A stretch of 64,000 nucleotides of DNA from Cronobacter condimenti 1330 (GTDB taxonomy: Bacteria; Pseudomonadota; Gammaproteobacteria; Enterobacterales; Enterobacteriaceae). Position numbers and translations under genes: made by a program. Under the pieces are notes generated by a model. That model was not told the origin of the DNA and did no database searches. It saw only the letters and a list, made by a program, of their open reading frames with translations. Below are positions 1-8,711 of the stretch, piece by piece. Within the stretch, counting starts at the first letter, position 1, and every line of letters begins with the position of its first letter. The DNA lies in NCBI RefSeq assembly GCF_001277255.1, contig NZ_CP012264.1, positions 930,001 through 994,000 of the forward strand. Direction: 5' to 3'.

Positions 1-18
1 CTGACATAAACGAGCGCT

Positions 19-744
19 ATGAGCACAGCTATTACACGACAGATCGTTCTGGATACTGAAACCACCGGTATGAACCAGATAGGCGTCCATTATGAAGGAC
101 ACCGCATTATTGAGATTGGTGCGGTTGAAGTCATCAACCGCCGCCTGACCGGCAACAACTTTCACGTTTACCTTAAGCCCGATCGGCTGGTGGACCCGGA
201 GGCCTTTATGGTTCACGGGATCTCCGACGAGTTTTTGCTAAATAAACCCGTTTTCGGCGATGTGGTGGACGATTTTCTCGATTACATCCGTGGCGCTGAG
301 CTTGTCATCCACAATGCGTCGTTCGATATCGGCTTTATGGATTACGAATTCGGTATGCTCAACCGCGGCATTCCGAAGACCGAAACGTTCTGCAAAATCA
401 CCGATAGCCTGGCGCTGGCCCGTAAAATGTTCCCGGGCAAGCGTAACAGCCTTGATGCGTTGTGCTCCCGGTACGAAATAGATAACACCAAGCGTACGTT
501 GCACGGGGCATTACTCGACTCCCAAATTCTGGCGGATGTCTATCTGGCGATGACCGGTGGGCAGACGTCCATCGCGTTCGCAATGGAAGGCGATGGACAG
601 CAGCAGCAGGGCGATACCGGCATTCAGCGCGTGCAGGCGTCACGTCTGAAAGTCGTCCGCGCTTGCGATGAAGAGCTGGTGGCCCATGAATCACGTCTTG
701 ATCTGGTGCAGAAAAAGGGCGGAAGCTGCCTCTGGCGCGCCTGA
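19..744 (+). CDS. dnaQ: DNA polymerase III epsilon subunit (3'-5' proofreading exonuclease)
   Basis: Proofreading exonuclease of the replicative polymerase; it binds the alpha and theta subunits in the core enzyme. The 241-residue protein (E. coli has 243) shows the DEDDh set: D12 and E14 in the LDTETTG motif, the HNASFD motif around residue 98-103, and HGALLD around 162-167. The C-terminal region after about residue 185, rich in Gln, corresponds to the linker and alpha-binding tail. The start lies 18 bases into the window, as expected for the gene divergent from rnhA. It is followed by a terminator and by tRNA-Asp, as in E. coli. Identification is secure. Confidence 0.98.
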   Translation: MSTAITRQIVLDTETTGMNQIGVHYEGHRIIEIGAVEVINRRLTGNNFHVYLKPDRLVDPEAFMVHGISDEFLLNKPVFGDVVDDFLDYIRGAELVIHNASFDIGFMDYEFGMLNRGIPKTETFCKITDSLALARKMFPGKRNSLDALCSRYEIDNTKRTLHGALLDSQILADVYLAMTGGQTSIAFAMEGDGQQQQGDTGIQRVQASRLKVVRACDEELVAHESRLDLVQKKGGSCLWRA

Positions 745-763
745 GTACGCTGAAAACGCAGAC

Positions 764-788
764 AAAATCGCCGCGCGGGCGATTTTTA
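764..788 (+). terminator. Rho-independent terminator after dnaQ
   Basis: A GC-rich stem (AAAATCGCC paired with GGCGATTTT, loop about 5 bases) followed by T residues lies 20 bases after the dnaQ stop. It separates dnaQ from the tRNA-Asp promoter. Confidence 0.8.
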
Positions 789-819
789 AAGCAAACGATT
801 CAAAATGTGAGAAAAACCG

Positions 820-848
820 TTGACGGCTCCAGGGGCAGCCCGTAATAT
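820..848 (+). promoter_or_regulatory. Sigma-70 promoter of tRNA-Asp
   Basis: TTGACG at 820-825 and TAATAT at 843-848 are separated by 17 bases, close to consensus. The GC-rich stretch just downstream of the -10 box (about 850-856) resembles a stringent-control discriminator, as is usual for stable RNA genes. Confidence 0.75.
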
Positions 849-876
849 TCGCCCCGTTCCCCAGGGAACACAACGC

Positions 877-953
877 GGAGCGGTAGTTCAGTCGGTTAGA
901 ATACCTGCCTGTCACGCAGGGGGTCGCGGGTTCGAGTCCCGTCCGTTCCGCCA
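877..953 (+). tRNA. aspV: tRNA-Asp (anticodon GTC)
   Basis: A 77-base cloverleaf begins GGAGCGG and ends with the pairing CCGTTCC, discriminator G and encoded CCA. The anticodon GTC is at 911-913 and the T-loop motif GGTTCGAGTCC is present. Position after dnaQ matches aspV of E. coli. Confidence 0.97.
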
Positions 954-961
954 CTATTCAG

Positions 962-991
962 AAAGCCCGAATCAGCAATGATTCGGGCTTT
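962..991 (+). terminator. Terminator after tRNA-Asp
   Basis: AAAGCCCGAAT and ATTCGGGCTTT form a long inverted repeat around an 8-base loop immediately after the tRNA. Confidence 0.75.
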
Positions 992-1480
992 CGTCATTTC
1001 AGCGCGCCTTAAATGCCGCATCCTTTTCCCCTCTTTTTATCTTTTCATTGTTCCTTTTCCCGCCAACCTTTTGTGCGCCGGGGCATGCGTTTTAAATAAA
1101 AGGTGATGTCGCCGAAGGCACCCGACATGGGCTGGCGCTACGTTGCGCGCGTGCGAACATTGCCGTTATAAATACAGCGCATTTAATGACAGACGGATCG
1201 CTGGAGGAATAAGGGCTCCACTGAATGCCAGGCCGTCTCCATTTAATCGCGTGGGCATGGATTCTGAAACCAGTCGCGATGTTTTTCTTATGTATTTTAT
1301 CAATGGGAGGGCGGTTGAATTTTAAAGAATGGCTCTGCGGCACGCTCATCTCATTCATGAGTGTAATGACGAGCGTAGAATATCGGGTAAAAGCCATTTT
1401 CTGAAACAGCGATATTTATTTCCGACAAAGTTCGTCGCCACCCTCTAAAAAAGTATCGCGCATCCCTCGCCGTGAGTTTA
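992..1480. other. Intergenic stretch without a recognisable gene
   Basis: In E. coli the space between aspV and yafV holds accessory genes. Here I see only short open frames without good ribosome sites or recognisable protein sequence, and no repeats. It may be degenerate sequence; nothing specific can be supported. Confidence 0.5.
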
Positions 1481-1507
1481 ATCAGGGCTGCTTTTAGCAG
1501 CCCTGAT
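1481..1507. terminator. Perfect 12-bp hairpin downstream of yafV
   Basis: ATCAGGGCTGCT and AGCAGCCCTGAT are perfectly complementary around a TTT loop. It lies 13 bases beyond the yafV stop. The U-tract is poor, so efficiency as an intrinsic terminator is uncertain. Confidence 0.55.
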
Positions 1508-1520
1508 GCGCTATTCCAGC

Positions 1521-2270
1521 TTAAAGCGGTCGGCGTCCTGCCAGGCGGGGGTAGTCGTTCAGCGACTCCAGAGACAGCTCCGCTTCCAGACGAACCGCCT
1601 GATGCGCGTCGCTGGCGGTAATAATTTCACCCTGCGGGTTAATGATACGACTGTCACCGCGATAGTGATGACCGTTGCCGTCGCTCCCCACCCGATTGCA
1701 GCCTGCGACATACGCCTGGTTTTCGATAGCACGGGCGGTCAGCAGCGCCTGCCAGTGCAGGGCGCGCGGGGCAGGCCAGTTCGCTACATAGAGCGCCAGG
1801 TCGTAATCGTTGCAGTTGCGCGACCATACCGGAAAGCGCAGGTCATAACAGATGAGCGGCAGAATGCGCCAGCCGCGCCATTGCACGATAATCCGCGTGT
1901 CGCCCGCCACATAATGCTGATGCTCGTCGGCCATGCGGAACAGGTGACGTTTGTCGTAGCGGTGCACCGCGCCCTGCGGCTCGACCAGCAGAAAACGGTT
2001 CACCGGGCCGCGCTCGGTTTGTAGCGCCGCGCTGCCTGCCACCATCGCGTTCGTCTGACGCGCTTTCTCCTGCATCCAGGCGACGACCGTCTCTTCAGGC
2101 AACGACGACTGCGCGGCTTCCATAGCGAAGCCGGTAGTAAACATCTCCGGCAGCACAATGAGATCCCGCCCCTGCACCTTTTCCAGCAAGATGTCGAAAT
2201 GGCGCAGGTTGGCGGGCCCGTCCATCCAGGTCAGCGACTGCTGCAGCAGTGAAATTTTCAAACCAGACAC
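1521..2270 (-). CDS. yafV: Omega-amidase YafV (nitrilase superfamily, Nit2-like)
   Basis: Carbon-nitrogen hydrolase that in this family deamidates alpha-ketoglutaramate and related keto-acid amides, a metabolite repair reaction. The 249-residue sequence carries the nitrilase triad: E42 (LPEMF), K107 (YDKRHLF) and C141 (LICYDLRFP). It is the first gene leftward from the fadE terminator. In E. coli a periplasmic lysozyme inhibitor gene (ivy) sits between yafV and fadE; here the space between the two genes is only about 110 bases and holds no ivy. Confidence 0.93.
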   Translation of the reverse strand: MSGLKISLLQQSLTWMDGPANLRHFDILLEKVQGRDLIVLPEMFTTGFAMEAAQSSLPEETVVAWMQEKARQTNAMVAGSAALQTERGPVNRFLLVEPQGAVHRYDKRHLFRMADEHQHYVAGDTRIIVQWRGWRILPLICYDLRFPVWSRNCNDYDLALYVANWPAPRALHWQALLTARAIENQAYVAGCNRVGSDGNGHHYRGDSRIINPQGEIITASDAHQAVRLEAELSLESLNDYPRLAGRRPL

Positions 2271-2337
2271 GTTCAGACTCCCCCGTCATTGGCAACTCAG
2301 GTCACTTTATCATGCGCGCGACAGGATGCGAGGCAAT

Positions 2338-2368
2338 AAAAAACCCCGCCGGAGCGGGGTTTTTTTTA
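2338..2368 (-). terminator. Terminator of fadE
   Basis: AAAAACCCCGCC / GGAGCGGGGTTTTTT forms a symmetrical GC stem flanked by A and T runs on both sides, so it could work in both directions. On the minus strand it lies just after the fadE stop. Confidence 0.85.
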
Positions 2369-2378
2369 CGCAGAATGA

Positions 2379-4823
2379 TCAGGCTGCTTCAACTTTACGC
2401 ACCGCTTCTGGCAGCTTTACCGGCTGGGTGGCCAGCGCTTCTGGCTCGAAGTCGTCCACATTAATGCTGCGCAGACGGCTTTCTTCAGCGCGAATCAGGA
2501 TTGCCGCTTCGTCATCATTGATGCGGCCTTCTTTCAGTGCGCGTTTCGCCAGCTCATCAAGACGGGTGAACGGCAGGTTTTTGCCCATCTCTTTGCAGAT
2601 CCGCTGGTGGATAGGGTCGGCGGCCATCACATCTTCAAGCGCCTGCTCCAGCAGGCCCACCGGGTTATGCTCGCTCGGCGTCAGATATTGACCGCGACCG
2701 ATACGTGAGCGGGTGGCTGACGGCGTTTGCAGGATCTTCGCAAGCTTATGATCCAGCTTGTCGGAAGGCGCGTCGTAACGACGGCCCGCCGGGAAAATCG
2801 CCAGGCTCAGCAGGCCCGCCACTGCGCCGTTCGGGAAGTTACGCAACAGATCGCTAATGGCCTGTTCCGCCTGATGCAGCGCATCCTGCACGCCCCAGTG
2901 TACCAGCGGAAGATCGGCTTCCTGACGGCCTTCATCGTCATAGCGTTTCAGCACCGCCGAGGCCAGATAAAGCTGGCTCAGTACATCGCCCAGACGCGCT
3001 GAGATGCGTTCACGACGTTTCAGGCTACCGCCCAGTACCGCCATGGAGACATCCGAGAGCAGCGCCAGGCTGGCGCTCAGGCGGTTGATATGCTGATAGT
3101 AGCGGCGCGTGGCGTCGCGGGTCGGGCTGCTGCTGGTCAGGCCGTTCGTCAGACCGAGCCAGAAGCTGCGCACCAGGCTGCTGCCCACATGACCGATATG
3201 GCGGAACAGCAGCTTATCGAAGGCGTTAACGTCATTATTCTGCGCGGCGGCCATCTCTTCCAGGACGTACGGATGGCAACGGATGGCACCCTGACCGAAG
3301 ATCATCATGCTGCGGGTCAGGATATTCGCGCCTTCCACCGTGATAGCGATAGGCGCGCCCTGGTATGCGCGAGCCAGGAAGTTGCCCTCGCCAAGCATAA
3401 TGCCTTTACCGCCTGCGATATCCATCGCGTCAATGATCGACTGCTGACCACGGTGGGTGCAGTGATATTTAACAATCGCGGACAGCACTGCCGGTTTTTC
3501 GCCAAGCATGATGCCGTACGTAATCAGCGATGCCGCTGCATCCATCACATACGCGTTGCCTGCGATACGTGCCAGCGGCTCTTCGATCCCTTCCATTTTA
3601 CCGATAGAGATTTTGAACTGGCGGCGGATATGGGCATAAGCACCGGTTGCGAGCGCGACTGATTTCAGGCCGCCGGTCGAGTTAGACGGCAGCGTAATGC
3701 CGCGGCCCACGGACAGGCATTCCACCAGCATACGCCAGCCCTGACCGGCCATTTTCGGTCCACCGATGATGTAGTCGATCGGCACAAAAATGTCGTTGCC
3801 GCGGGTCGGGCCGTTCTGGAACGGTACGTTAAGCGGGAAGTGGCGTCGGCCGATTTCCACACCCGGAGTGTTCGTTGGGATCAGGGCACAGGTAATGCCG
3901 AGTTCTTGTTCGCCGCCCAGCAGGCGATCGGGGTCAGAGAGTTTAAACGCGAGGCCCAGCACGGTCGCGATTGGCGCGAGCGTAATATAGCGTTTGTTCC
4001 AGGTCAGGCGCATGCCGAGCACCTGTTCGCCCTGCCATTCACCCATACAGACCACGCCGGTATCCGGGATGGCGCCTGCATCAGAGCCCGCTTCAGGGCT
4101 GGTGAGCGCAAAGCAGGGGATTTCCAGACCACGTGCCAGACGCGGCAGATAGTGGTTTTTCTGCGCCTCGGTGCCGTAATGTTGCAGCAGTTCGCCTGGG
4201 CCGAGTGAGTTTGGCACGCCAACAGTGATAGCGAGAATGCCCGACACGCCGGAGAGTTTCTGCAGCACGCGGGACTGCGCATAAGCTGAAAACTCCAGAC
4301 CGCCGTACTCTTTTTTAATGATCATCGCAAAGAAGCGATGCTCTTTCAGGTATGCCCACAGTTCTGGTGGCAGATCCGCCATCTCATGGGTTATCTGGAA
4401 GTCATTCGCCATGCGGCACGCTTCTTCCACCGGGCCGTCGATAAACGCCTGCTCTTCGGCAGTCAGCTGCGGTTTCGGATAGTTATGCAGCTTCTGCCAG
4501 TCCGGGGTGCCGCGAAACAGATCGCCTTCCCACCAGGTAGTGCCGGCGTCGATGGCTTCTTTTTCTGTACGCGACATCGGCGGCATCACTTTACGAAAAC
4601 CGCGGAATACTGGCGCGGAGATCAGCGATTTACGCATCGGCGTAAAGTTAAAAGGAACCAGAATGATAGCCAGCGGCACCAGCAGCCACAGCGACCAGAG
4701 ACCGACGGCGCCTAATGCAGCAGTCCAGCCGAGCAGAATCAGGCTACTGAGCAGCAGGCTGACGCGGTGATAAAACAGCACACCGATGAGAACCAGGGTG
4801 GCAACGATACTCAAGATCATCAT
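2379..4823 (-). CDS. fadE: Acyl-CoA dehydrogenase FadE
   Basis: Catalyses the first, FAD-dependent step of fatty acid beta-oxidation, acyl-CoA to trans-2-enoyl-CoA. The 814-residue length is typical of the long proteobacterial FadE form. Residues 1-50 form two hydrophobic membrane-associating segments (starting MMILSIVATL), followed by the acyl-CoA dehydrogenase core with substrate and FAD contacts such as the FALTSPEAGSDAG motif, and a long C-terminal extension. The start is the first of two adjacent ATG codons, preceded by AGGG on the coding strand. A FadR-like operator lies upstream, consistent with induction by fatty acids. Confidence 0.97.
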   Translation of the reverse strand: MMILSIVATLVLIGVLFYHRVSLLLSSLILLGWTAALGAVGLWSLWLLVPLAIILVPFNFTPMRKSLISAPVFRGFRKVMPPMSRTEKEAIDAGTTWWEGDLFRGTPDWQKLHNYPKPQLTAEEQAFIDGPVEEACRMANDFQITHEMADLPPELWAYLKEHRFFAMIIKKEYGGLEFSAYAQSRVLQKLSGVSGILAITVGVPNSLGPGELLQHYGTEAQKNHYLPRLARGLEIPCFALTSPEAGSDAGAIPDTGVVCMGEWQGEQVLGMRLTWNKRYITLAPIATVLGLAFKLSDPDRLLGGEQELGITCALIPTNTPGVEIGRRHFPLNVPFQNGPTRGNDIFVPIDYIIGGPKMAGQGWRMLVECLSVGRGITLPSNSTGGLKSVALATGAYAHIRRQFKISIGKMEGIEEPLARIAGNAYVMDAAASLITYGIMLGEKPAVLSAIVKYHCTHRGQQSIIDAMDIAGGKGIMLGEGNFLARAYQGAPIAITVEGANILTRSMMIFGQGAIRCHPYVLEEMAAAQNNDVNAFDKLLFRHIGHVGSSLVRSFWLGLTNGLTSSSPTRDATRRYYQHINRLSASLALLSDVSMAVLGGSLKRRERISARLGDVLSQLYLASAVLKRYDDEGRQEADLPLVHWGVQDALHQAEQAISDLLRNFPNGAVAGLLSLAIFPAGRRYDAPSDKLDHKLAKILQTPSATRSRIGRGQYLTPSEHNPVGLLEQALEDVMAADPIHQRICKEMGKNLPFTRLDELAKRALKEGRINDDEAAILIRAEESRLRSINVDDFEPEALATQPVKLPEAVRKVEAA

Positions 4824-4845
4824 AAAGAAAAGCTCCCTTGCTTGT

Positions 4846-4862
4846 AGGAGGTCCGACCACTT
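4846..4862 (-). promoter_or_regulatory. Predicted FadR operator upstream of fadE
   Basis: On the minus strand the 17-mer reads AAGTGGTCGGACCTCCT, matching the core TGGTC-N-GAC-N-T of the FadR consensus. It sits 23 bases before the fadE start, where repression by FadR is expected. Read by eye; not scored against a matrix. Confidence 0.6.
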
Positions 4863-5051
4863 GTGATGATATGGTTGTAGAGGATGTTGCTTTTTTTAGC
4901 AATGCGTTCACAAAATAATTACAACCTAGCTCACATTGTTGCCGCACGTAAACGCAAAAGCGGTACGCAGGCCGCGGCGTAGCGCTTCTCGGCCCCGGCG
5001 CTATCCGGTACACTGCGTACGGTTACTTTTTAATGCTGAAGGATATCCCTC

Positions 5052-5633
5052 ATGTATCAGGATCTGATTCGTAACGAGCTGAACGAAGCCGCCGAAACGC
5101 TGGCTAACTTTTTGAAAGATGAAGCCAATATCCACGCTATCCAGCGTGCGGCGGTCTTACTGGCGGACAGCTTTAAAGCGGGTGGCAAAGTGCTCTCCTG
5201 CGGTAACGGCGGCTCGCACTGCGATGCGATGCATTTCGCTGAAGAGCTGACCGGACGCTATCGTGAAAACCGTCCGGGCTATCCGGCCATTGCCATTTCC
5301 GACGTCAGCCACATCTCTTGTGTTGGCAATGATTTCGGTTACGACCATATCTTCTCTCGTTATGTCGAAGCGGTAGGGCGTGAGGGCGATGTACTGCTCG
5401 GCATCTCCACCTCCGGTAATTCCGGCAATGTGATTAAAGCTATCGACGCCGCGCGCGAGAAGGGCATGAAAGTCATCACGCTGACCGGCAAAGACGGCGG
5501 CAAAATGGCGGGAACGGCAGATGTAGAAATTCGCGTGCCGCATTTCGGCTATGCTGACCGTATTCAGGAAATTCACATCAAAGTGATCCACATCCTGATC
5601 CAGCTTATCGAAAAAGAGATGGTAAAAGCCTGA
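5052..5633 (+). CDS. gmhA: Sedoheptulose 7-phosphate isomerase GmhA
   Basis: Converts sedoheptulose 7-phosphate to D-glycero-manno-heptose 7-phosphate, the first step of ADP-heptose synthesis for the LPS inner core. The 193-residue SIS-domain protein has the family signatures SCGNGGSHCDAMHFAEELTG and GISTSGNSGNVI, and ends with the dimer/tetramer helix. It also corresponds to lpcA. It is divergent from fadE and precedes yafJ, as in E. coli. Confidence 0.98.
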   Translation: MYQDLIRNELNEAAETLANFLKDEANIHAIQRAAVLLADSFKAGGKVLSCGNGGSHCDAMHFAEELTGRYRENRPGYPAIAISDVSHISCVGNDFGYDHIFSRYVEAVGREGDVLLGISTSGNSGNVIKAIDAAREKGMKVITLTGKDGGKMAGTADVEIRVPHFGYADRIQEIHIKVIHILIQLIEKEMVKA

Positions 5634-5650
5634 CAGGCTGAATATCGGTA

Positions 5651-5668
5651 CGGGCGATGCGTCGCCCG
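5651..5668. repeat. Short hairpin in the gmhA-yafJ spacer
   Basis: CGGGCGA and TCGCCCG are complementary around a 4-base loop. There is no U-tract, so it is more likely a REP-like or mRNA-stabilising element than a terminator. Confidence 0.4.
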
Positions 5669-5724
5669 GCTGATGGCCCCGGTGACGCCTTCTTAACGGA
5701 AGGCGGCGTGTGATGAGGTGACTT

Positions 5725-6492
5725 ATGTGCGAACTGCTCGGGATGAGCGCCAACGTGCCGACCGATATCTGCTTTAGCTTTACCGGCCTTGTCCAGCGGG
5801 GCGGGGGAACTGGCCCGCATAAAGATGGCTGGGGCATTACCTTTTACGAAGGTAAAGGCTGTCGCACATTTAAAGATCCACAACCCAGCTACAACTCGCC
5901 TATTGCGAAGCTGGTGCAGGACTATCCCATCAAATCCTGTTCGGTCGTGGCGCATATTCGTCAGGCGAACCGCGGCGAAGTGGCGCTGGAAAATACCCAT
6001 CCCTTTACCCGCGAACTGTGGGGCCGCAACTGGACCTACGCGCACAACGGCCAGCTCACGGGTTACCGCTCGCTTGACACCGGCCCGTTTCGCCCGATTG
6101 GCGAAACCGACAGCGAAAAAGCGTTTTGCTGGCTTTTACACAAGCTCACCACGCGCTATCCACGCACGCCAGGCAATATGACGGCGGTCTTTCGCTATAT
6201 TGCGGAACTGGCGGGGGAGCTTCGCGAGAAAGGCGTTTTCAACATGTTGCTTTCGGACGGGCGTTACGTCATGGCGTTCTGCTCTACCAATCTTTTCTGG
6301 ATAACGCGCCGTGCGCCGTTTGGCGTTGCCAAACTGCTCGATCAGGATGTGGAGATTGATTTTCAGGAAGAGACCACACCCAATGATGTGGTCACGGTAA
6401 TCGCGACTCAGCCGCTGACGGGCAATGAAACCTGGCACAAGATTATGCCAGGCGAGTGGGCGTTATTTTGTCTCGGGGAGCGCGTAGTTTGA
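5725..6492 (+). CDS. yafJ: Class II glutamine amidotransferase-like protein YafJ
   Basis: The 255-residue protein starts MCELLGMSAN, placing the Ntn-type nucleophile Cys at position 2 once the initiator Met is removed. Other glutaminase-domain motifs are GPHKDGWGITFY, HIRQANRG and THPFTRELWGRNWTYAHNG. The whole length is one GATase_6-type domain, with no attached synthase domain, so the acceptor reaction is unknown. The last 30 bases overlap the convergent yafK gene. Confidence 0.92.
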   Translation: MCELLGMSANVPTDICFSFTGLVQRGGGTGPHKDGWGITFYEGKGCRTFKDPQPSYNSPIAKLVQDYPIKSCSVVAHIRQANRGEVALENTHPFTRELWGRNWTYAHNGQLTGYRSLDTGPFRPIGETDSEKAFCWLLHKLTTRYPRTPGNMTAVFRYIAELAGELREKGVFNMLLSDGRYVMAFCSTNLFWITRRAPFGVAKLLDQDVEIDFQEETTPNDVVTVIATQPLTGNETWHKIMPGEWALFCLGERVV

Positions 6493-7200
6493 CGCGAGCT
6501 GCGGGTGCACCACGCTGCTGTTGAGCGGCTTGCTGACCACGTAATTGCCATTAACCACAGAAACTACCGGCGGCTGGCGGGTCGTCATAAAGTAGTCATA
6601 CCCCGGCTTAAGCTGTTTCCAGAAGCTGATGAAGTAAGAATACTTGTGGCGCTCCATATTGGCGTCGGTCATGCGGAACGGATAAATGCTCACCTGCACA
6701 TTCGGCTGGCCAAACACCAGCGCGCCCGTGACGAACTGGAAAATCTCATCGATGTTTTTATCGGTCATCGCATAGCAGCCGACGGAAACGCAGGCGCCGT
6801 GGATCATCAAATATTTCCCTTCATAGCCATTTGCGCGGTCAAAGGCGTTCGGAAAACCAATATTAATCGCTTTGTAAAAACGGCTGTCGGGTTTGAGCTG
6901 GCTGCGCTGCACGCTATAGAAACCTTCCGGGCTTTTGAAATCGCCCTGACGACGTTTCGGCCCAAGACCGCCGGAATAGTTGCAGATGCGGTAGCTATCC
7001 AGTAACTGATACTGCTCGCCCATCTTGACGTACAGCTCAAGCGTGCGCTCTTCCTTAAAGATCTGGATATAAACCGGGGAACCCATTAACTGCTGTTTTA
7101 ATTCTTTTTTTATCGGGGTAACGCTGTCGCTACTGACTGTACTGGCCCATGAAAAGCACGACACCAGAAGCATTGCGATTAACAATGCGATTTTACGCAT
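6463..7200 (-). CDS. yafK: Murein L,D-transpeptidase-family protein YafK (DpaA)
   Basis: YkuD-fold enzyme; in E. coli the orthologue (renamed DpaA) removes Braun lipoprotein from peptidoglycan. The 245-residue protein has a signal peptide in residues 1-20. LVSC at 12-15 also resembles a lipobox, so lipidation cannot be excluded. The catalytic signature MIHGACVSVGCYAM places His134 and Cys142. The stop is 30 bases inside the convergent yafJ gene. Confidence 0.93.
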   Translation of the reverse strand: MRKIALLIAMLLVSCFSWASTVSSDSVTPIKKELKQQLMGSPVYIQIFKEERTLELYVKMGEQYQLLDSYRICNYSGGLGPKRRQGDFKSPEGFYSVQRSQLKPDSRFYKAINIGFPNAFDRANGYEGKYLMIHGACVSVGCYAMTDKNIDEIFQFVTGALVFGQPNVQVSIYPFRMTDANMERHKYSYFISFWKQLKPGYDYFMTTRQPPVVSVVNGNYVVSKPLNSSVVHPQLASNYALPETK

Positions 7201-7426
7201 ACTGCTTGTTTCCTTGATAAAGCTAAGACCGATGCCGGAACGGCGAAGGGATCCAAAATAAGATTATTCTGGTTCAGGAGCGCTCACATTAGCATCGCTA
7301 TTATTTTTCGCAAGCGCTGCCTGCTGCGTTTACAATTAAGTTCTGCTTAACATCCTTGCGCGGCAGTGAATTTACGCCTTCACAGCGAAATAAGGAAGGT
7401 TGCCGCAGCGACGCTTTTTTGCCAGA

Positions 7427-7442
7427 CTGTATACACATACAG
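7427..7442 (+). promoter_or_regulatory. LexA box upstream of dinB
   Basis: CTGTATACACATACAG matches the SOS consensus CTGT-N8-ACAG perfectly at the conserved positions, flanked by A on the 5' side and TA on the 3' side. It ends 13 bases before the chosen dinB start. This indicates damage-inducible expression. Confidence 0.92.
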
Positions 7443-7455
7443 TATGAGGCCGGGT

Positions 7456-8511
7456 ATGCGCAAAATCATTCATGTCGATATGGACTGCTTTTTCGCGGCG
7501 GTTGAGATGCGCGATAATCCGTCCCTGCGCGATATCCCCCTCGCCATTGGCGGCAGCCGCGAGCGCCGTGGCGTTATCAGCACCGCCAACTACCCGGCCC
7601 GTAAATATGGTGTGCGTAGCGCGATGCCAACGGCGATGGCGCTTAAGCTCTGCCCGCATCTCACCCTTTTGCCTGGCCGTTTTGACGCTTATAAAGAGGC
7701 GTCTGCCCATATCCGCGATATCTTTTCACGCTATACCTCGCTGATTGAACCCCTTTCGCTCGACGAAGCTTATCTGGATGTTACCCATAGCCCGCACTGT
7801 TACGGCTCCGCCACATTGATGGCGCGCGAAATCCGCCAGACGATATTTAACGAACTTCAGCTCACGGCTTCCGCAGGCGTGGCACCGATAAAATTCCTCG
7901 CCAAAATTGCGTCTGATATGAATAAACCTGACGGGCAATATGTTATTACCCCGGATGACGTGCCTGCCTTTTTGCAATCGCTGCCGCTTGGCAAAATTCC
8001 GGGCGTCGGCAAGGTGACGGCAGGCAAGCTCGAAGGGCTGGGGCTTCGCACCTGCGAAGATGTGCAAAAAAGCGATCTGGCCTCACTCCTTAAGCGCTTC
8101 GGCAAGTTTGGTCGCGTGCTGTGGGAGCGCAGCCACGGTATCGACGAGCGCGAAATCAGCCCGGATCGCCAGCGGAAATCGGTGGGCGTTGAGCGCACGC
8201 TCGCGGAGGATATTCACGAGTGGGCGGAGTGCGAGGCGATCATCGAGCGGTTGTACCCGGAGCTGGAACTGCGTCTTGCGAAGGTCAAACCCGATCTGCG
8301 CATCGCACGTCAGGGCGTTAAGCTTAAGTTTAATGATTTCCAGCTGACGACGCAGGAGCATGTCTGGCCGCGCCTTAACAAGGACGACCTTATCGCCACC
8401 GCCCGAAAAACCTGGGATGAGCGGCGTGCCGGGCGCGGCGTGCGGCTGGTGGGGCTGCATGTGACGCTGCTCGACCCGCAGCTTGAGCGGCAACTGGTGC
8501 TGGGGCTGTAG
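7456..8511 (+). CDS. dinB: DNA polymerase IV (translesion synthesis)
   Basis: Y-family polymerase for error-prone bypass of lesions. The 351-residue reading from the ATG at 7456 begins MRKIIHVDMDCFF, identical to E. coli DinB, with catalytic D8 and the D-E pair in SLDEAYLD. An in-frame upstream extension exists but runs through the LexA box, so it is rejected as coding. GAGG at 7446-7449 serves as ribosome site. The yafNOP genes that follow dinB in E. coli are absent. Confidence 0.97.
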   Translation: MRKIIHVDMDCFFAAVEMRDNPSLRDIPLAIGGSRERRGVISTANYPARKYGVRSAMPTAMALKLCPHLTLLPGRFDAYKEASAHIRDIFSRYTSLIEPLSLDEAYLDVTHSPHCYGSATLMAREIRQTIFNELQLTASAGVAPIKFLAKIASDMNKPDGQYVITPDDVPAFLQSLPLGKIPGVGKVTAGKLEGLGLRTCEDVQKSDLASLLKRFGKFGRVLWERSHGIDEREISPDRQRKSVGVERTLAEDIHEWAECEAIIERLYPELELRLAKVKPDLRIARQGVKLKFNDFQLTTQEHVWPRLNKDDLIATARKTWDERRAGRGVRLVGLHVTLLDPQLERQLVLGL

Positions 8512-8528
8512 GTTTGCATTGTCGTGCC

Positions 8529-8560
8529 TGGTGGGGGCGCTTCGCTTATTCCCCCTACCT
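8529..8560. repeat. REP-like imperfect palindrome
   Basis: GGTGGGGGCGC, then TTCGCTTATT and CCCCCTACC, resembles the short palindromic intergenic elements common in enterobacteria. It lies just after dinB. Only one copy is evident nearby. Confidence 0.4.
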
Positions 8561-8645
8561 GAACTAATAGTTATTCGTTATTTATCATTGTGCCCTCATA
8601 CCGCACTCGTTATGATGCAGGCCGTTTTTTACCCATTCTCATCAT

Positions 8646-8695
8646 CTGCAAAGGAGGCACATCATGACTTATTCCACGCTGATTACGCTTTGCAG
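8646..8695 (+). promoter_or_regulatory. Stem enclosing a leader-ORF ribosome site before rtcB-prfH
   Basis: CTGCAAAG at 8646-8653 is perfectly complementary to CTTTGCAG at 8688-8695, with a 34-base loop. The left arm overlaps the strong Shine-Dalgarno sequence AAAGGAGG (8650-8657) of a short ORF. The right arm lies inside that ORF. A translation-dependent switch is an inference. Confidence 0.4.
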
Positions 8696-8711
8696 ACTGA
8701 CCCAGGAATAA
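8664..8711 (+). CDS. Possible 15-residue leader peptide before rtcB
   Basis: An ATG follows an almost ideal AAAGGAGG ribosome site with a 6-base spacer and opens a short frame encoding MTYSTLITLCRLTQE. It ends 70 bases before the rtcB start. The ribosome site is better than those of most genes here, including rtcB itself. It may be a regulatory leader peptide or the decayed start of a lost gene. No homologue is recognised. Confidence 0.35.
   Translation: MTYSTLITLCRLTQE

Noticed and set aside
1092..1397. 101-codon frame on the minus strand after tRNA-Asp
   Set aside because: No recognisable protein, no ribosome site and basic low-complexity composition; left as non-coding.
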